The notes beneath the pieces are model-generated. The model was not told where the DNA came from, searched no databases, and saw nothing but the letters and a program-made list of their open reading frames with translations. This document shows positions 20,631 through 34,701 of a stretch of 64,000 nucleotides of DNA, piece after piece (within the stretch, counting starts at the first letter, position 1; every line of letters starts with the position of its first letter). The stretch spans positions 1-64,000 of the forward strand of contig VXBP01004066.1 of assembly GCA_013400115.1 (NCBI GenBank), given 5' to 3'. This DNA comes from Rhinopomastus cyanomelas (Eukaryota; Chordata; Aves; Bucerotiformes; Rhinopomastidae). Position numbers and translations under genes: made by a program.

Positions 20631-23565
20631 TATGAATCAGCTCACAGCTCAGCTACAGCTGTGGCCAGCAGGACATTGGGAGGTCACATCCAATTGTTTA
20701 AAGGAAGATAAGTGAGAGCCCAGCATCCCAGATCTCAGGAGGACTCAGATTCAGTGGAGCAGAGGTATGCATGGTGTGAAATCCAGTACTTCATATCCCA
20801 CTGATACTAATTTTTTCCACTTCAACCTAATGTTATCTCTTCCCCCATCTTTCTATTTTTATTTTCCTCCTATTCATGCCAACAGCTGGAGGTTGAGTTG
20901 TTGGGTGAGGTTTTGCTTGATGCTGGACAGTTTTACCCGTTCACAGCAGGAGCAGAGAAGAAATTGTTTCATTACAGAAACACAGAACAGGAATGATGAT
21001 ACCACCAACTTGATATAAACACAGAGCACCAGTTTACCCACCAGACATCATCTAGTGGAGGTAGGAATTTCCCTGGGTGAATTTCCCTGGGTTCCATCTG
21101 CCAAAATGCGTCCTGAAAGAACAGATGCCAAATGCTGTGCTCTGAAAGCTCCAAACTCGTGATCCAACTTCAGAGTTTGTACCCCCAGACTGTAATTCGT
21201 GACTCTCCCAGCCTGCAAACTGATCCTGGCTGAGCTCAGAGTGAGTAAAAGTAGTTGCACAGGCATCATCAGCAGGGTGGAAATTCATCTCTTGGCAAAA
21301 TTGATCAAAACAAGGGCAAAGAATTTACTTCAAATGCTTGTGTTTTTGTCAGCAGCTCTTGTGACTACTGATCAGTCCTCTGCTGTGCTTTGGAGATGAG
21401 AAATGCATTGGGAGAGTCACAATGGAAAGAGATCAATTGATGTTGTAAACTTACCCCTAAATTAAGAAATCTCAACTGATACTGCAACCACCCTTGAAAA
21501 AACACATTGTGGGGATTTTGTTCTTGGCTGGTACTGTGTAAATAAAGAATAGACCAAATGAGGTCTCCTGCTGGTGTAATTCCTCAGACTGAGGACTGTG
21601 AGATCAGCCAGTCTCAAGTACAGTTGCCCTGGTCCTAATACTCTTGAGCCATAAATACTCTAGAGTTCTCAAGGAATCAACTGATTTTGTTAGAGGAGGG
21701 ACCACTTAATCCCCTTTTCCCCACAATTTCTGGAATAAGGTCAGCTCTCTGCTACCTCTCCTTTCCTCCTGAGACTGTGAGATGAGGAAAACATTAACCT
21801 CTTACCCCAGCTGGGGAGAGGACCAGAAGAGCCCTGGCACTTGTCCCCTGTATTTTTCAGAAGGCTGGTGGCTGTTTTCCCAATTGGTCATGCATGCTGT
21901 TCCCTCTGACAGCTTGTGCTGCTCAGTAGAGCCCAGCAGCTACTTCCCCTGACCTCAAGACATTTGAATGTCTTGTTTTCCACCCTTGGCTCCCTGGAGC
22001 GCCTATGTTCTGCCATGAGGCAGAGGGAGCCTGGGGCAGGGTGAGGACAGGCAGACACTTATTTCACAGGTACAGCTCACAAGCACAGCTGGGTAGGGCA
22101 GTACTTGCAGTATTGGTGCAGTATTGGAGGCATCTAGCCAGGATTTAATCCTGTGTCTTCTCCAGGGTGCCATTGTGTTTATCTTTGCATGTCCTTTTTT
22201 ATTTTTTCCCCGTTTCTCCAGCCAAGTGAAGTTTGGAAGCTTAAACAGAAGGGCTTTTCTTTTTTTACTAGGATCTAGAAGTGCATGATTTTTCCTCTTA
22301 TTGTAAGTTTTACTATTGCTGATATCCATCAAATTTACTTGTTGTTTGACGTGTCAGATTGAATATATACAAATCTGTTTCCTGAGGAGAGCCAAAGTGA
22401 CAGATGATCTCATTGTTGGGAGCACAATAGGCAGAAGTACAATGGAAGTGAAGGGCTGACATCTGCTATGGGGATATGTTTTCAGAAACATGCGCTGTCA
22501 TCTCTTTCTTTCGTGTGTGATGCAATGATAAAGTGAGCAGCAATTTGGCTGCTCCGTGGCGATTCGGAGTTACCACTCTGCAAACTGCATGAGCCCTTTC
22601 CAGCATCTCACAGCATGGGGAAGTCTGTCCAGATGCCACGTCTTGCTGCTTCTGAGGTGGTAAGAGACAGTAAAGGGCTTTATCTGAACCAGGATCTGAG
22701 ATGAGCTACAGGTACCTCCATTCTGTGCATGAAATATCTGTGGCATTACCCACCCTGCAAGTACTCAGGTTGATTTTCTGTGCCCCTGGTTTAGTTTTCT
22801 CTCTGCCCTGAGGATGAAGTCTCCGTGATGTTTCACAACCACACCATACCATGGCAATGAAACCTCTAAGACTGTAGTGACCGTCTCATAACTATTAATA
22901 ATCTCTACATCTCTGCTGAACATGGCTCATGTTCCCCACAGAAAAGAGGCTGCAAGTTCAGACATGACCGATGGGTAATCAGTTAACACACCCCAACTGA
23001 TAGAGCAGCTCATGTTCTCTCCTCATAGCCATGTTTTCAAACAGCTCGGGATCCCACCATGTGGGGTGTCTACACTTGCAGGCACTGTTGGAATTTTTGC
23101 CTTATTGTTCATTTATTAAAAAGAACAAACAGATAGGAGGAAAAAGCAGAGGGAAGACTCGCACGGGCTATAGTTGCAGACGCAGATTACAAAGCAGTAG
23201 CTGCAGCCATAGTTCAGTGGTTGCTGTGTAGAAATTGCCCAAAGTCAAGGATTTTTCCATTTCCCAGGCTCTACCATCCAGGAGATGTGCAAGAAGCTGG
23301 GAGGGCGCATGGTCAGAACACTGGGAAGTAAACAAAGGGATATTATACCATAGGACATTATAACCAGTATATAAGCCGGGAGAGCTGGGTGGGGTTTTGT
23401 CTTTTTCTTAGCTTCCTTTTCATTATTTTCCTTTCTTTTTCCTTCTCTGAGTTGTAGTTCTTTTATCCCAGAAGTTCTCCTCACCAAATCTTCTCAAGCA
23501 TATCTCACCACCTCCATCCCTCCGCACCCAGCGTGCTCAGGAAAACTTGTGTTGTTTTACGCCAA
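20631..23565. other. Intergenic sequence, no gene seen
   Basis: Unique sequence without a recognisable gene. A tandem duplication of 'gaatttccctgggt' occurs at 21066-21093. Small ORFs here lack recognisable motifs. Confidence 0.65.
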
Positions 23566-23672
23566 ATCACAGAAATAGGTTGGAAAAGACCTTTAAGCTC
23601 ATCTAGTCCAACCATTAACCCAGCTGTCCCAAGGCCACTACTAAACCCTGTCCATAAGCTACATATCTCCAC
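23566..23672 (-). mobile_element. CR1 LINE 3' fragment (old)
   Basis: 'atcacagaaataggttggaaaagacctttaagctcatctagtccaaccattaacccagctgtcccaaggccactactaaaccctgtcc' is the inverted tail and 3' UTR of an older CR1 type ('ccactactaaaccatgtcc'). A second copy of the same type is at 38731-38845. Confidence 0.9.
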
Positions 23673-26600
23673 AACTTTGAAACATGCAGCTACTGAGCAA
23701 TTTACTCATTTAACCTTGACATAGAAAGTTAGGTTTTCTCTGTGTGGTACCTGTAGTGTTTTTTGCTACTGGTAGCAATTCTTCCCCCCTGCCCCTGCAC
23801 CCTGCTGCAAGGTGGGACCTGTCAGGGGGTGAATTGTGGCCCCTGACACAGGTACAGCTTGTTGGCCATCAGGTGGGCTTGGGCCAGCAGCTGGCCCTAA
23901 CGAGGGCTGGTGTGGCCATGATGAGCTCTGAGCGGCCCTTCTTCAGCTCCTCAGAGCAGGAAATGGTTTGGGGTGAAGGTGTCCCTGTCCCAAAGTGGGT
24001 TTCCAGCACTGGAAGAATGAAGCAAGGCAGTGAACAGCATGGCCAGGCTTCGTGGTGGAGGTACCTGGTAGGAGTTGGAGATGAAGGGTAGTGTTGTTGG
24101 CATATGAGAGTGTTTTGTGGAGGGGCTGGTGGAACTGGCCCCTTGCAGAGAAAAAATTGTTTACTTTTGCTGTGTTTCAGGAGAATTCACTGTTACCTTC
24201 TAAGAAATCCCCTAGGTGAGGGGTGTATTCTTTTGCTATTGTATGTAGCCCGTCTGAGTGTTTAGAGTTCCTGATATCTTAAATGTGAGGGTTTGGGGTT
24301 ATTTGTCACTGAATTGTTCTCACAGCAGCAGGCAGAAGCTCCAGCTCAGTTTTTGGTGTGTTAGGTCTTGTTCAAGTGCAAACTCCAGGCTGGTTTCCAG
24401 GTGAAAATATTTTCTGGTCCTCACTGCTAAGTACAAGGTGCTTTGTGATTTATGAGAGAAACGGTACAAGTACAGCCTTTAGCTTTGTTGTTACGTTAGA
24501 AAATAAATTTTTGGATGAGTAATGAAAGAATCTTGTTTCATTTTAAAAAAAAAAACCCAACATAATACTTGAAGACTTTGCTGGACTTAAGCTTAGACTG
24601 GACAGACCTTCAATTTCTAGTCTTATAGAAGAAAGCGGCTCCTGCTGCACTTACCTATATCTAGGGTTACATTTAACTATTCTTCTCGTCTGATTACTAA
24701 AACTAAGAGATGGTGAAGGCAAAACTGCATCTCAAACTACAGACATTGTAGTAAGGTCTGAAGATTCTTGATCTCTGTTTCTGATTTGCTGTGCGGTTTG
24801 AGTGAACTCCTGTGCTTGCTCTGTGCTCAGCCTGGTTTGGACAATTTCAGCAGCAAAAGGGAAAAAAATGAGGAAATGGGAGGCTCTGGTGTTAAGGCCA
24901 GTCTATTCTTGGCCCTTTCTTACCATGAGGATGATGCTTGAACACACGAAGGAGCTGCAGGTCAAGGCTTGCTGTGCTTGAGCAGCTCCACAGTGGCATA
25001 GAAGGAGGCTAGTGGACTTGTAAGCAGAGCAAGTTGGGCTGTGCAGGGCTGTGTTTCATCTTAACTGTGTGCAAAATATCACCTGTCACTAGCACTTCCC
25101 TGGGTCTTTGAAGGACGGGAATACAGCTAATGAGTGAAGGTTCAGAGTGGCTTAAATTGTGTTTGATTTACCCTTGTTTTAACGTTTCCCTTCTGCAAGA
25201 TGAGAGGTGAGGTGTTTGATGGTGCCTCTGGGGTTATCTACTGCCTGAAGCATCTGGAGAGGAAAAATAAAACCCCTAAATGACTGAAACTTGGGCTTCA
25301 TGTTGATTAAAGGAGAGAAATTGTGGTGAGGCCTTAACTGGGGTAACGGGGGCTGTTAGCATGGTGTTGGGCAGTGTCCTGAGCTGCCGTCAGCTGGAGA
25401 ATAGAAGAATGCTTCTGTCTTGGCTTCAGCCCATTGCCCTCACTTGTGTATTTTTGGTTTTACTGCTCAAGGCTTCTATTGGTGCTTGAAAAGATGTGAA
25501 CGTGTTGGAGGGGGAAACTGCATGTCATAGTGACCCAGGGAGCTTGTGTTGCTGGGCAGTGACACAAAGACCATCTGAGCTGCTGTCCAACCAGGCTGAA
25601 GGCCAGCCCTGCTGTTACCTCGTAAGCTGTGCAGGACGATGGTGGGAGGACTTCCGTAACTGGCACTGCTGACTTTATCCAGCTGACAAAGATTGTGAAA
25701 CTGTGACAGGTGAGAGAGGATTTGTACTTGTGTGGCTCCATCCTGGAGACATTAAAGAAGCTGGACCTTATGGACCACGTGCTCTCTTCCTGGTGGTGGA
25801 TAGTTGTTTTTTCTAAGTTCTTTAATCTCAATTTCAAATCATATGGCTGTATTTCTGTGACTAAGAGCAAGGGTGGGTTTGTCTGTAGAGTGAAACACTC
25901 CTACAGCTAGTGAAGCTCATAAGGTTTGCCACTTGTCATTGTCATTTTGGTACATATTTGTATTTCTGAAATGGGGTCTCTTCATCCCTCTCTGCCCAGC
26001 TCAACTGAAATACAATTGAGAGGTTAAGTTGGTTCTGCACTTCAAGGTAGAGAGCCCTTGAGAGCATTTATTTCCTGTTTGGGTGGTTCTGCAGAAGATC
26101 TGGTGTGGCATCAGAGGACATGGGCTTAAGGGGAGAGCTCTGAGGGATGGCTCTGTTCATTAGTCTGCCCCTTCTGTATGGGAAGCATAAGGACTCCTGA
26201 TGTGTGCAACTGACAGCTAAGCCCAGAATTTACCATCTATGTCTACTCTTTGTCTTCCTGTTTGGCTCTAAGGATGCCAGTTAGGGCTGGGTGGCAGCAA
26301 GATAGGGAGAGGGCAAGGTGCAGGTTGTGGGGGGGAAGAGTCTGGGTGTGTGTTCCTCAGGTAGAGCTCACCTATCCTCCCATTCACTTTCCAGTCTCCT
26401 GTTGCTGGTGCAGAGCTGAGCTGTGCTGGTTGGACCAAACTCTGACTACCCCAGGGTGAAGCTAAACCTTTCTGGTAGGCTGGTTTTAACCAGAGTCTGT
26501 TCTCACTTGAGTTTATGTGCTGTGAAAAATGGATGAGTTTGGTTATGTTAGACTAGATGAAGTCAGAGGTGCTTTTTGCAGGTATTTTAGTGGCTGAAAC

Positions 26601-26681
26601 AGAGCACAGAGGAAGTTGAGCTCAGAATGACCAGGCCCTCACTAAACATGATCCCCTTAGGGCGTCAGTTGCTAAAAAGTA

Positions 26682-27311
26682 CTAAGTGTTGTGGCCTATC
26701 GGTAACCCCACCAATAACAAGGAACAATCAACCACAGATGGGCACCAGTCTCCTGTTGGGGATTCAAAAGTTGCGGTCCCTTGTTTTGTGATATAGTCTG
26801 TGATGGAAGAAGAAGCTGTTTGGACACAAAATGTCGAGCTGTCTGTTGCTAGTTTCTGGTTTGGGCTCTGATTTGAGCTGGGACTTGCCAGCATTAGGTT
26901 GGACTGGGCATCTGAAGTGGGGTGCAGAAACAAAACTGGGGAAGTTTGGGGCAGATGGGACAATACCAGGCCCTCTTCTGCTCCGAGGCTTCTGCAGAGC
27001 AGTATCACTTGGATGCCTAAGGAGAGAGGTGGGAAGGGAATCTGCATTCTGAGTAGTCTTGCCTTTTTACACTTGACTCTTACCTGGAAAATGACTTCTG
27101 GATCTGTTGTTTGGTTCATTAGAAGTGAAGGAATTTTATTGTACTTTTCTGTGGAGCCCTGAATATCTTGTGTGTTGCACAGGGTTTGTGAACAATGCAG
27201 AACTTGGTCACTACTTTGATAACTCGCAGCACACATGAACATGCTCCCTGGGATGAGGAAAGCCCTTTTCCTCAGGGAGAAATGCAAGGACCCTGTACTT
27301 GAGAGATTCAT
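26682..27311 (-). other. Long orphan ORF, probably non-coding
   Basis: An uninterrupted minus-strand frame of 209 codons. The predicted product is rich in serine, leucine and threonine, has no recognisable domain, no signal peptide at its start and no repeated motif. Several other frames over the same stretch are also open for 70-90 codons, which suggests locally low stop density rather than selection. One or so ORF of this length is expected by chance in 64 kb. I list it because it is the longest outside the CpG island; I do not call it a gene. Confidence 0.15.
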
Positions 27312-30300
27312 ATGCAGGGGATAGTTTGTCTCCTAATGACTAGTAAGTGACCAGCTTCCACCACATCCACTTTGAAACACATCTCGGAAACTGTGTTCTG
27401 CTGGTTTCTGTGAACTATTTGTAAAGAGAGGATTTTTTAGAAGTCTGGGATCATCTGAAGTAGTTCTCAGAACTTTTTAATGGGACTCGGCATGCTGCAG
27501 GGACAGTCACGTCCCTCACCAGGATTCTATCCAACCTCTTCTTTGAGCGATGTTGTAACCGCAAGATGTCAAAAGGTTGAATTAATTGCTTTTACAGCTA
27601 AAGAGTGGATGGAGCGTTTAAGTGGGTCAGGCACAAGGTGCACTCAAAGCTGCACTTATTTACAGGTGACTTTGCAATGTAAAAGTTTTTCACTTTACAA
27701 ACTGGTAGTTTTTCACAATTAAAAAAAACAACCCCCTGAACTAGATCCCTTGCCAGTAGGACATGGATCAGTGTTGGTAAATGACGGAAAGTAAATACTG
27801 AATCATATAATGTTGTGTTTGGTTGTGTCTCTGCAGCCAACTACTTTGGATTCAGAGATAAGAGTGCATGAAGTTCATGAGTGTTTACAGTAAACAACGT
27901 GACCCTAGGGAATGTGATAGTCAGAGCATCATTTCGACATCATTTTCACTGGTGTTTGCTCTAGAATGCTTTTGGGATGCAGGAGCCTGTTGGCCCTTCA
28001 GGAGGTAGAAGACACAGGTTCATATTTAAGGTCTAAATCATGCAGAAGAGCAGGGGTTAAACCCAAACAGAGAACTCCTGGGACTTGAATTTATGGGGCA
28101 TGCACCTAGAAGGTGGCTCTTAGCTGCAGCTCTGGGACATGTGAAGCAATAGCAGGCTTGGTGAGAACATCTACACCCATCCCTGCTCACAACTGTAGGG
28201 TTTTTTTGATTTGTTCACCCTTTTGGGTTTGCTCAGCATTAGTGAATGATGTTGCCTGAAGATGCTGAGTAGTCTTAATTGTTCTGGGGGTGAATGAGAG
28301 CAGCCTGAGAGCGCTGGGCTTGGACTTCCTAAACCTGACAAACTTTGAAAGAACCGCAGATCCAAAAAGACTGTCCATGACCATTTACCTCATGCAGTTA
28401 TTTTGTAGTTATTTTGCTTTGTAGGGCTGTGCTGCTCAAGTTTGCTGAGCACAGATTACCCACTGCTACCCCAAACAGAGGGACAAGGGGAAAGCAAACA
28501 GGGTCTTGTGCAGTCCCACACAAAGACTTTGGATCCTTGGACAAGGATGCCCTGTTAGATCTTTAATTTCATGGGTAGAAAATAATATTCTAGATGGAGG
28601 CCGGAAGAATGCGCAAAGCTAGTTTACTCTGAGCCCTCTGCAAAGAATGTCTGGGTGATGATGACCAGCCATGCCTACAGGTAACCCAGTGACCTAGTTT
28701 GTCTCAGACATGTGGGCTCTTTGGCCTTAATCTGAAGATTGTTTCTGATGCCCAGTCCTTCCAGCCCTGGATAATGTAAATTTCTAGTGGTTGTTTTGCC
28801 TTTGTTTAGGAGCCCTCTGGTTACAGACTGCTCTTTATACTAGTACCTGTAGATTGTAATCAAGTTAACTTTTGACCTTCTCTGTGATAAAGTAAATCCC
28901 CAAATCATCCTCATTTTGAGGCCTTGTGTCAATTTTGTGTCATTCTTCTAGATGATTTTTTGGGGGGTGGGGGGGAATGTTAAAGGAACAAGTTCCTGGT
29001 AAGAGCAGCTCCTGTGTACAAACATATTTCAACACGGCTGGACCATGGCTTTTTCAATAGTCATTCAATAGTGTACTTTGGGGGTTGCTGAGGTAGTTAC
29101 CTTGAATGTTTCCATTTCATGAAGTGAGAGACTGGAGCTGAGCAGTCAAGTAACTTATTCTGGATCATGTTGTGATCCAGTGATACCTTATCCCATTCCC
29201 TGTCTCCTATGATGGTACTGCTCCCCCGATCCTGCACATTTCCCCTGTGATGATGTCAAGATGCTGTCACCATGCCCCATATGTGTTTGCATTCCCTTGT
29301 TTAAAAAAAGCAATAAAACTGTTTAAATTATGAAGTCTAATGCTTCAAAGAAAAGTAAATCACTACTAAGGCTCTTAATTTATTGCCTTCCTCATCTGTT
29401 ATGGAACAATCTCCTTCTGTCAGTGCTTTTATGCTTCGATTTCATCTTCCTACAAATCCTTTGTTCCTTGCTGAGTTTGCAAACCCCCAGCAAAGGTGCA
29501 AGTAGCCAAAAATAAGAGGAGGAATATTCTTGCAAGGTTGTGACCTTGCAAATTCCTCTATAGGGCATGTTCTTTGCTTGTATCTCAACTGTTTTGTTTT
29601 GGTGCATTTTTTAACTCCTTTCCTTTGTTTGCCTATGCACAGTGTGGTCCTCTCACCTGGTTATTGAAGGCTTAGATGCCTTTTTGTCTCAGTCCTGTCC
29701 TAGAACATCACTGTCTCCACGGTAGAAGAGCAAAGCTATGGCTGATAATAGTATCTGGTTAACACCCGTGTGACTCTATTTCAGACCCTTGTTACAACTG
29801 CTACGGTGTGGGAGGGAAGACTAATATTTTCTTAGTTCAAAGGGCTCCAAAATAGATAATCCAGTTTATCAGAAATTCCATTTATTCCCTGACTGAGCAG
29901 GCTTGGGTGGGGGGATTGGCAGAAGCAAACAGTTTATAAAGGGCAGCTTGTCTGATCAAGAAGCACAAGGATAGCCAGGACAGACTTTAAAGGACCCAGT
30001 TTATCTCCAGTCGGGGGAAGTAATATTAATCCTTTTTTTGTTTATTTGCTTTAATGGAGTTTTACCATTGATTTTAGAAGGAGGTAAAGCAAAAGGTAGC
30101 TGAGAGATTCTTTGGTGCCGGTTTTACATGATTTGTGCGCTAAGAAAACATCATTCGTGAACCTGTGTCTGAACACTTGCAGTCAGTCAGTTAAGTCAGA
30201 TGTTTGATTCGAGTTACTTGAACAATCCCAAGGAACGTGAGCTTGGGGGACCCCAAATACATCCCTTCTTACAAACAGTTTGCCAAGTGCGGGAAGAATA

Positions 30301-30723
30301 ATCTCCTCGGATCACAGCAAATAGTTCAGTGTGTTCTTGTGGTTATCTCCTATCTTGTCACTACTAGGACTAGAGTCACTAGAATTTGAGTAAAGTTTGG
30401 CTTATGATTAACCAAAGCTTATGTAAGATGTTATTGCATTGGATTCTATTTTTTGCAGCTACTTGGACTCTGCTGATCTTTCAGGCACAAAATGCTGCCT
30501 GGGTAGAGGCTCTTGAACTGAGCTATTGCAGTTAGCACTGGCTGAGCACAGGGGAGGTGTGGCTAGCCCATTCTTCTTTTTTTGAGGCAGGGCTTGAGGG
30601 CTCTGGTGAGATGAGGATTCCATTAGCATGATCTTCATCCCATTCATGCAGGATCCTCATAGACCAGCAGCAAAGTGATGATTTTTATTTTTTTTCTTCC
30701 TGGGAAGACTTTATTTAATTGAA

Positions 30724-30777
30724 TGTGTTGGACTTGATGATCTTTAGGATCCCTTCCAAACTGGTCTACTGAGATAC
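30724..30777 (+). mobile_element. CR1 LINE 3' tail
   Basis: 'tgtgttggacttgatgatctttaggatcccttccaaactgg' is a sense CR1 end of about 50 bases, with degenerate terminal repeats. Confidence 0.8.
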
Positions 30778-30954
30778 TGGGAATAAGTGGAAACAGGAGA
30801 GGACAAGCAGGACCAAGGTAGCCAAATTCCCAGCATGGAAGTGAATGGGATTTTTTCAAGTCCTGCTGTGAATGATGGCATGTGGAGAGTAACTCCTGCC
30901 TCTTTCCCTGTCCACTCCAAACTGTGTGATGGCACCAAACTCCAGCTATGAAAA

Positions 30955-30985
30955 TCGTAGAATCATAGAATCATTACGGATGGCT
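30955..30985 (-). mobile_element. Very short CR1 tail fragment
   Basis: 'tcgtagaatcatagaatcattacggatgg' is the inverted CR1 terminal repeat with the first bases of the 3' UTR. The match stops after about 30 bases. Confidence 0.7.
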
Positions 30986-33900
30986 GTGACATCTCTTTGT
31001 GAGTGTGAGGCAGGGACAATACCCCACACTGTGTGTCCATTGCAGCAAGGGATTAGGATACGGAGGTTTCAGAAAGTGAGCAAAGCCTCCTGGCTGCTGG
31101 GAGTCAAACACAGCACACTGAACTGTGCAGTCTGCCACAGGGGAAAAGACCCTGTTTAATATTTTGGGTTTGCTGGTGTCACATAGACTGAAATAGATAT
31201 GTGGAACTGACTCCAACCCTTCAATCTCTGCTGCATTTTATCGCACTCTGGGGAGAGAGGGAGGGGAACCAGAGAGGTACAAAGCAGGGTCTGTCTTCGT
31301 CAGGCAGAGGTTGGGGCTCCTTGCCTGTTGCCCCGAGGGCAGCTCACGCTGGGTGTCTCCAACTGTCCACATAAACCAGCTGAAGGTGAGATAGTGCCCT
31401 TGGAAACCTGGATGTTTTGCTGACTGAGTGCCCAATCTCACTTTAAAATATGCCTCTCCTCCGGGCTGAAAACCTTCTGGGGCGTGAGAGCACCTCAAAG
31501 GCTGGAGGATGTGTGGCTGGTTTTGAGAGGAAAGTTGCAGAGCACATAACTGCCGTCTTTGGCATGAAATTGCAGTAAAAAAGTGCAGCTTATCTGGGCC
31601 GGTGACACGTGAGAATGAGGTAGCTCCCTCTGGTTTTGACTGAGACACTTCTGGATTTTGTTTCTTGTAGCTCCTCAGGAGTCAGGGGCATATTGAGGTG
31701 TGCTTGGAGCTGCAGATACAGGCCGGATCAGGGTGTGGGCAGCTCCTTTGGTGTCTTGAGAAGGGGAAATCAAGGCTGTTGTGTGAGACTTGGTGTCTTC
31801 TAACTTTGAGTCGCAGGCACAAAGAGCTGCAGGAACTAAGCTGCCTGATGTGCTGTTGCTAAATAGCATTCAAAATGCTAAATCTGCCTGCGTGTCCCAG
31901 GAGAGGGGATGGCGGGGGAAGGAATCTGCTGTTCATGTTCCTTCTTTAGTCAGCCACAATTAAAAAAAAACAAACCCAAGCCGGCCAAAAAACTCAAACT
32001 TCCTTACTGTCTTCTGCTGCCCCTTTGCCTATCTGGGCAGAAATCAGTCAAGTCCAAAATGTATTTGAGGTAGGAGGTGGACTGAGAGTGTAACTGTGGT
32101 TTATGGCCATAGGAGGACAACTGAGGCTGGAAAGAGCTTTGGATCTTCCACTCCAACCTACTGATGAAGGCAAGATCAGCTATTTTAGCTCATGAAATGA
32201 GGCTATAAAAACCTCCAAAATCCAAAGAACAACCCTATTGGCTCCAATTCCTGCAAGAAGACAAGCCTTGGCTCTTTGGTACCACTCACAACCTCAGTAA
32301 AGATGAAAGTATTTCACAGGGGACAGCAGAGAACCTGGAAAAGGCAGGTTCCTCTTAGAACATGTGTTTTATTTTTCCCTCTAAAAGAAGGCAGCCCTTT
32401 AATATTTTCATACAGCTCAGTGAATCCAAACACAGCAGCCACAAGCTGGTTCATGGGAACCGGAAACTGAGATGGGCTAGAAAACAACGTCCTCAGAGCA
32501 GGGCTGGGGTGAAGAAAAAAGGGGAAAAAAATGTTGCTTTCAGGGCTGTTTCGATTTTATTTTTATTGCTGTCGGAAACAAGTGACCTGCTGCAGCCAAG
32601 TAGGCCTGGGGCTAATATAAAAGGACCTTCCTAAGGCAACCAAAATATACAGAGACTGAAGGATGTACTCAGTGTTGTAGTAATGTGGCTCTGTGGCCTC
32701 TTCCCTACCCCTGTTTGTCATCTCAATTTGTGACGGAAAAACTAATGTAGCTGGAAAGTTTCTGTGCCTTGGTTATTGTTCCCAGAGGAGATAAGAAACT
32801 GAGCTAAAAGAGAAAATAGACAAGAACATGAAGTTTGTGTGTGGATAAGGAGGGGGGAACTGGAGACTGGTTTGATGTTAGTGGTTCTCACTCAGCAATG
32901 GAAGGATGGAATGTCTAGAAAATGCTTCTGTGTTTGCCTGTCTGTGGGCTGTAAAGCTGGCTGATGCCAAGCTGCAGACCACAACTGGGCTTATGTTGAG
33001 CTGAAATAAGATGCCGGAAACATTGCCAGTTTTCAGGAAGACAGAGGTCCAGAGCCCGACGGAGGGTATTGCTGTCGATATGTGACTCTACATGAGACAC
33101 CAAACCAGTAATGTGCTCCTGGTGTTAAATGCAACAACAATTCAAAGTGGGTGTTTCGATCAGTCGCTGTTACAGACTGGGGATGACAAAAAGCAGAATT
33201 ACGGGCTCCCTACTTCCCCCCATGCATTTGGCTCCTCTTCCTAAGTCTCCAAGACCAAGGATGTGATTAATGTGCCCTGATGGCAGCTGATCTCCAGCGA
33301 CTGCTATGTATTTGAAGTTGTGACTGAACTGATGGGTGTGAAACAACTGGTGATTGTACCAAAACAGATAGGATGGTTTTCTCATCTCAGTCTTTTTCTC
33401 CTGTGGGGAAGAGCTTTCTGTGTAAAATTGGGTGGGAATTTTCACAAAGGATCAAGATGTTTCTAAATTTCTCAAATTATTTCAAACTTGGGGCGGGCGG
33501 GGGTATACTTTAGACTTTTTTTTTAAGAACTTGGTTTAACTGTGCTGCTGCTTTTTGAGGCTCTGTGTGATTCCAGTAAATGGCCCTAGTCCAGTTTGTT
33601 CGCTAGTACCTTTTCATCTGGGCTGCTGTACAGCTGCTCTCCCCTACTACTTACTCCATAGCAGAATCACTTTTCTATAGGGGATGCTTTTCCCTACCAA
33701 TTTCTAGTGTCTAATTTTATCCCATTTGCTTTGCTCGTTTCTCTCAGTACCTTCAAATTTTAGGCTGGACATGAAGACTCTCAAATTCCCAGCTCTCTCT
33801 TCCACTGCTGCTGCAGACTGCTCATGATATGTTTGCTCTTATGAAGAAGCCTTAGTTCCTCCAGCCGCATAATTGTTTTGAAGGTCTTCTCCAAAGCCCC

Positions 33901-34010
33901 TGTGTTTCAACTGACATTTGTCAAGTCATTTTCCTTCCAAACCCTATGTCCATCTGATTATTCTTTTTCCAGGTTTCATTCCATCCAACTTTGTCCTTGT
34001 TTCTAAAATC

Positions 34011-34032
34011 CCTTTTGTTGTTGTTGTTGTTC
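34011..34032 (+). repeat. (TTG)n microsatellite
   Basis: Consecutive TTG units (ttttgttgttgttgttgttgtt) just upstream of the CR1 at 34044. A simple short tandem repeat. Confidence 0.85.
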
Positions 34033-34043
34033 TCTGCTCTTCA

Positions 34044-34405
34044 GCCTGAAAAGGAGCAACCTTATAGCAACCTTCCAGTCCCTGAAAGGGGCCTCTAAGA
34101 AGGCTGGGGGGACTGTTCACAATGGCAGGGAACAATAGGATGAGGAGTCCTTGTTTTAAGAAGGAAAAGGGTAGATTTAGGTTAGACATCAGGCAAAAGC
34201 TCTTTAATCTGAGAGTGGAGGATCCCTGGAACAGGCTGCCTAGAGAGGTAGTGGAGGCCCCATCCCTGGAGCCATTCCAGGTCAGGCTGGATGGGCCTCT
34301 GGGCAATCTGGTCTAGTGAGTGATGTCCCTCCTTGTTGTAGGAAGGTTGGATTAGATGACTTTAGGAGGTCGCTTCCAAGTCAACGCATTCTGTGGTTCT
34401 CTGAT
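34044..34405 (+). mobile_element. CR1 LINE 3' fragment
   Basis: The sense-strand frame near 34122-34316 encodes CR1 ORF2 C-terminal motifs: KGRFRLDIRQKLFNLRVEDPWNRLPREVVEAPSLEPF, here in the order RFRLDIRQK, then NRLPREVVEAPSLE. The 3' UTR follows with 'ggttggattagatgactttaggaggtcgcttccaa' and 'attctgtggttct'. About 360 bases, 5' truncated. Confidence 0.92.
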
Positions 34406-34701
34406 CGTGTAACCTGTGGCTGATGAAGATACCATTTGAACCTCCTTTCAGCATGACTTTTAAAAATACTTAGGAAAGTCTGATGTCTCTTAATGCCATC
34501 CTTGATGTTGCTCTTGATCCTGTAAAGGGCATTACACTAAAAAAAAGTCAGAAAAGTTGAAGCAGACTCCCTGAAACACTATTTTGTGTTCACAAGCTCC
34601 ACAGCTTAACTGTGACCTCCAATCTCAGCTATAGCTCCCAACCTCAGGATTGTGACACCAGGACAGGTTTCAAAGTCATGTACACATAGACCTTAGGTCT
34701 G

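Larger units (their letters stand above)
23673..34043. other. Intergenic sequence with minor CR1 tails
   Basis: About 10 kb with no gene I can support. Two short CR1 ends of opposite orientation lie at 30724-30777 and 30955-30985. The longest ORF outside the CpG island is on the minus strand at 26682-27311 (209 residues) and matches nothing I recognise. G-rich and A-rich runs occur near 28965-28976 and 31962-31971. Confidence 0.65.

Noticed and set aside
25460..25870. Minus-strand ORF of 136 codons
   Set aside because: No family recognised and no supporting splice, promoter or polyadenylation arrangement; treated as chance.
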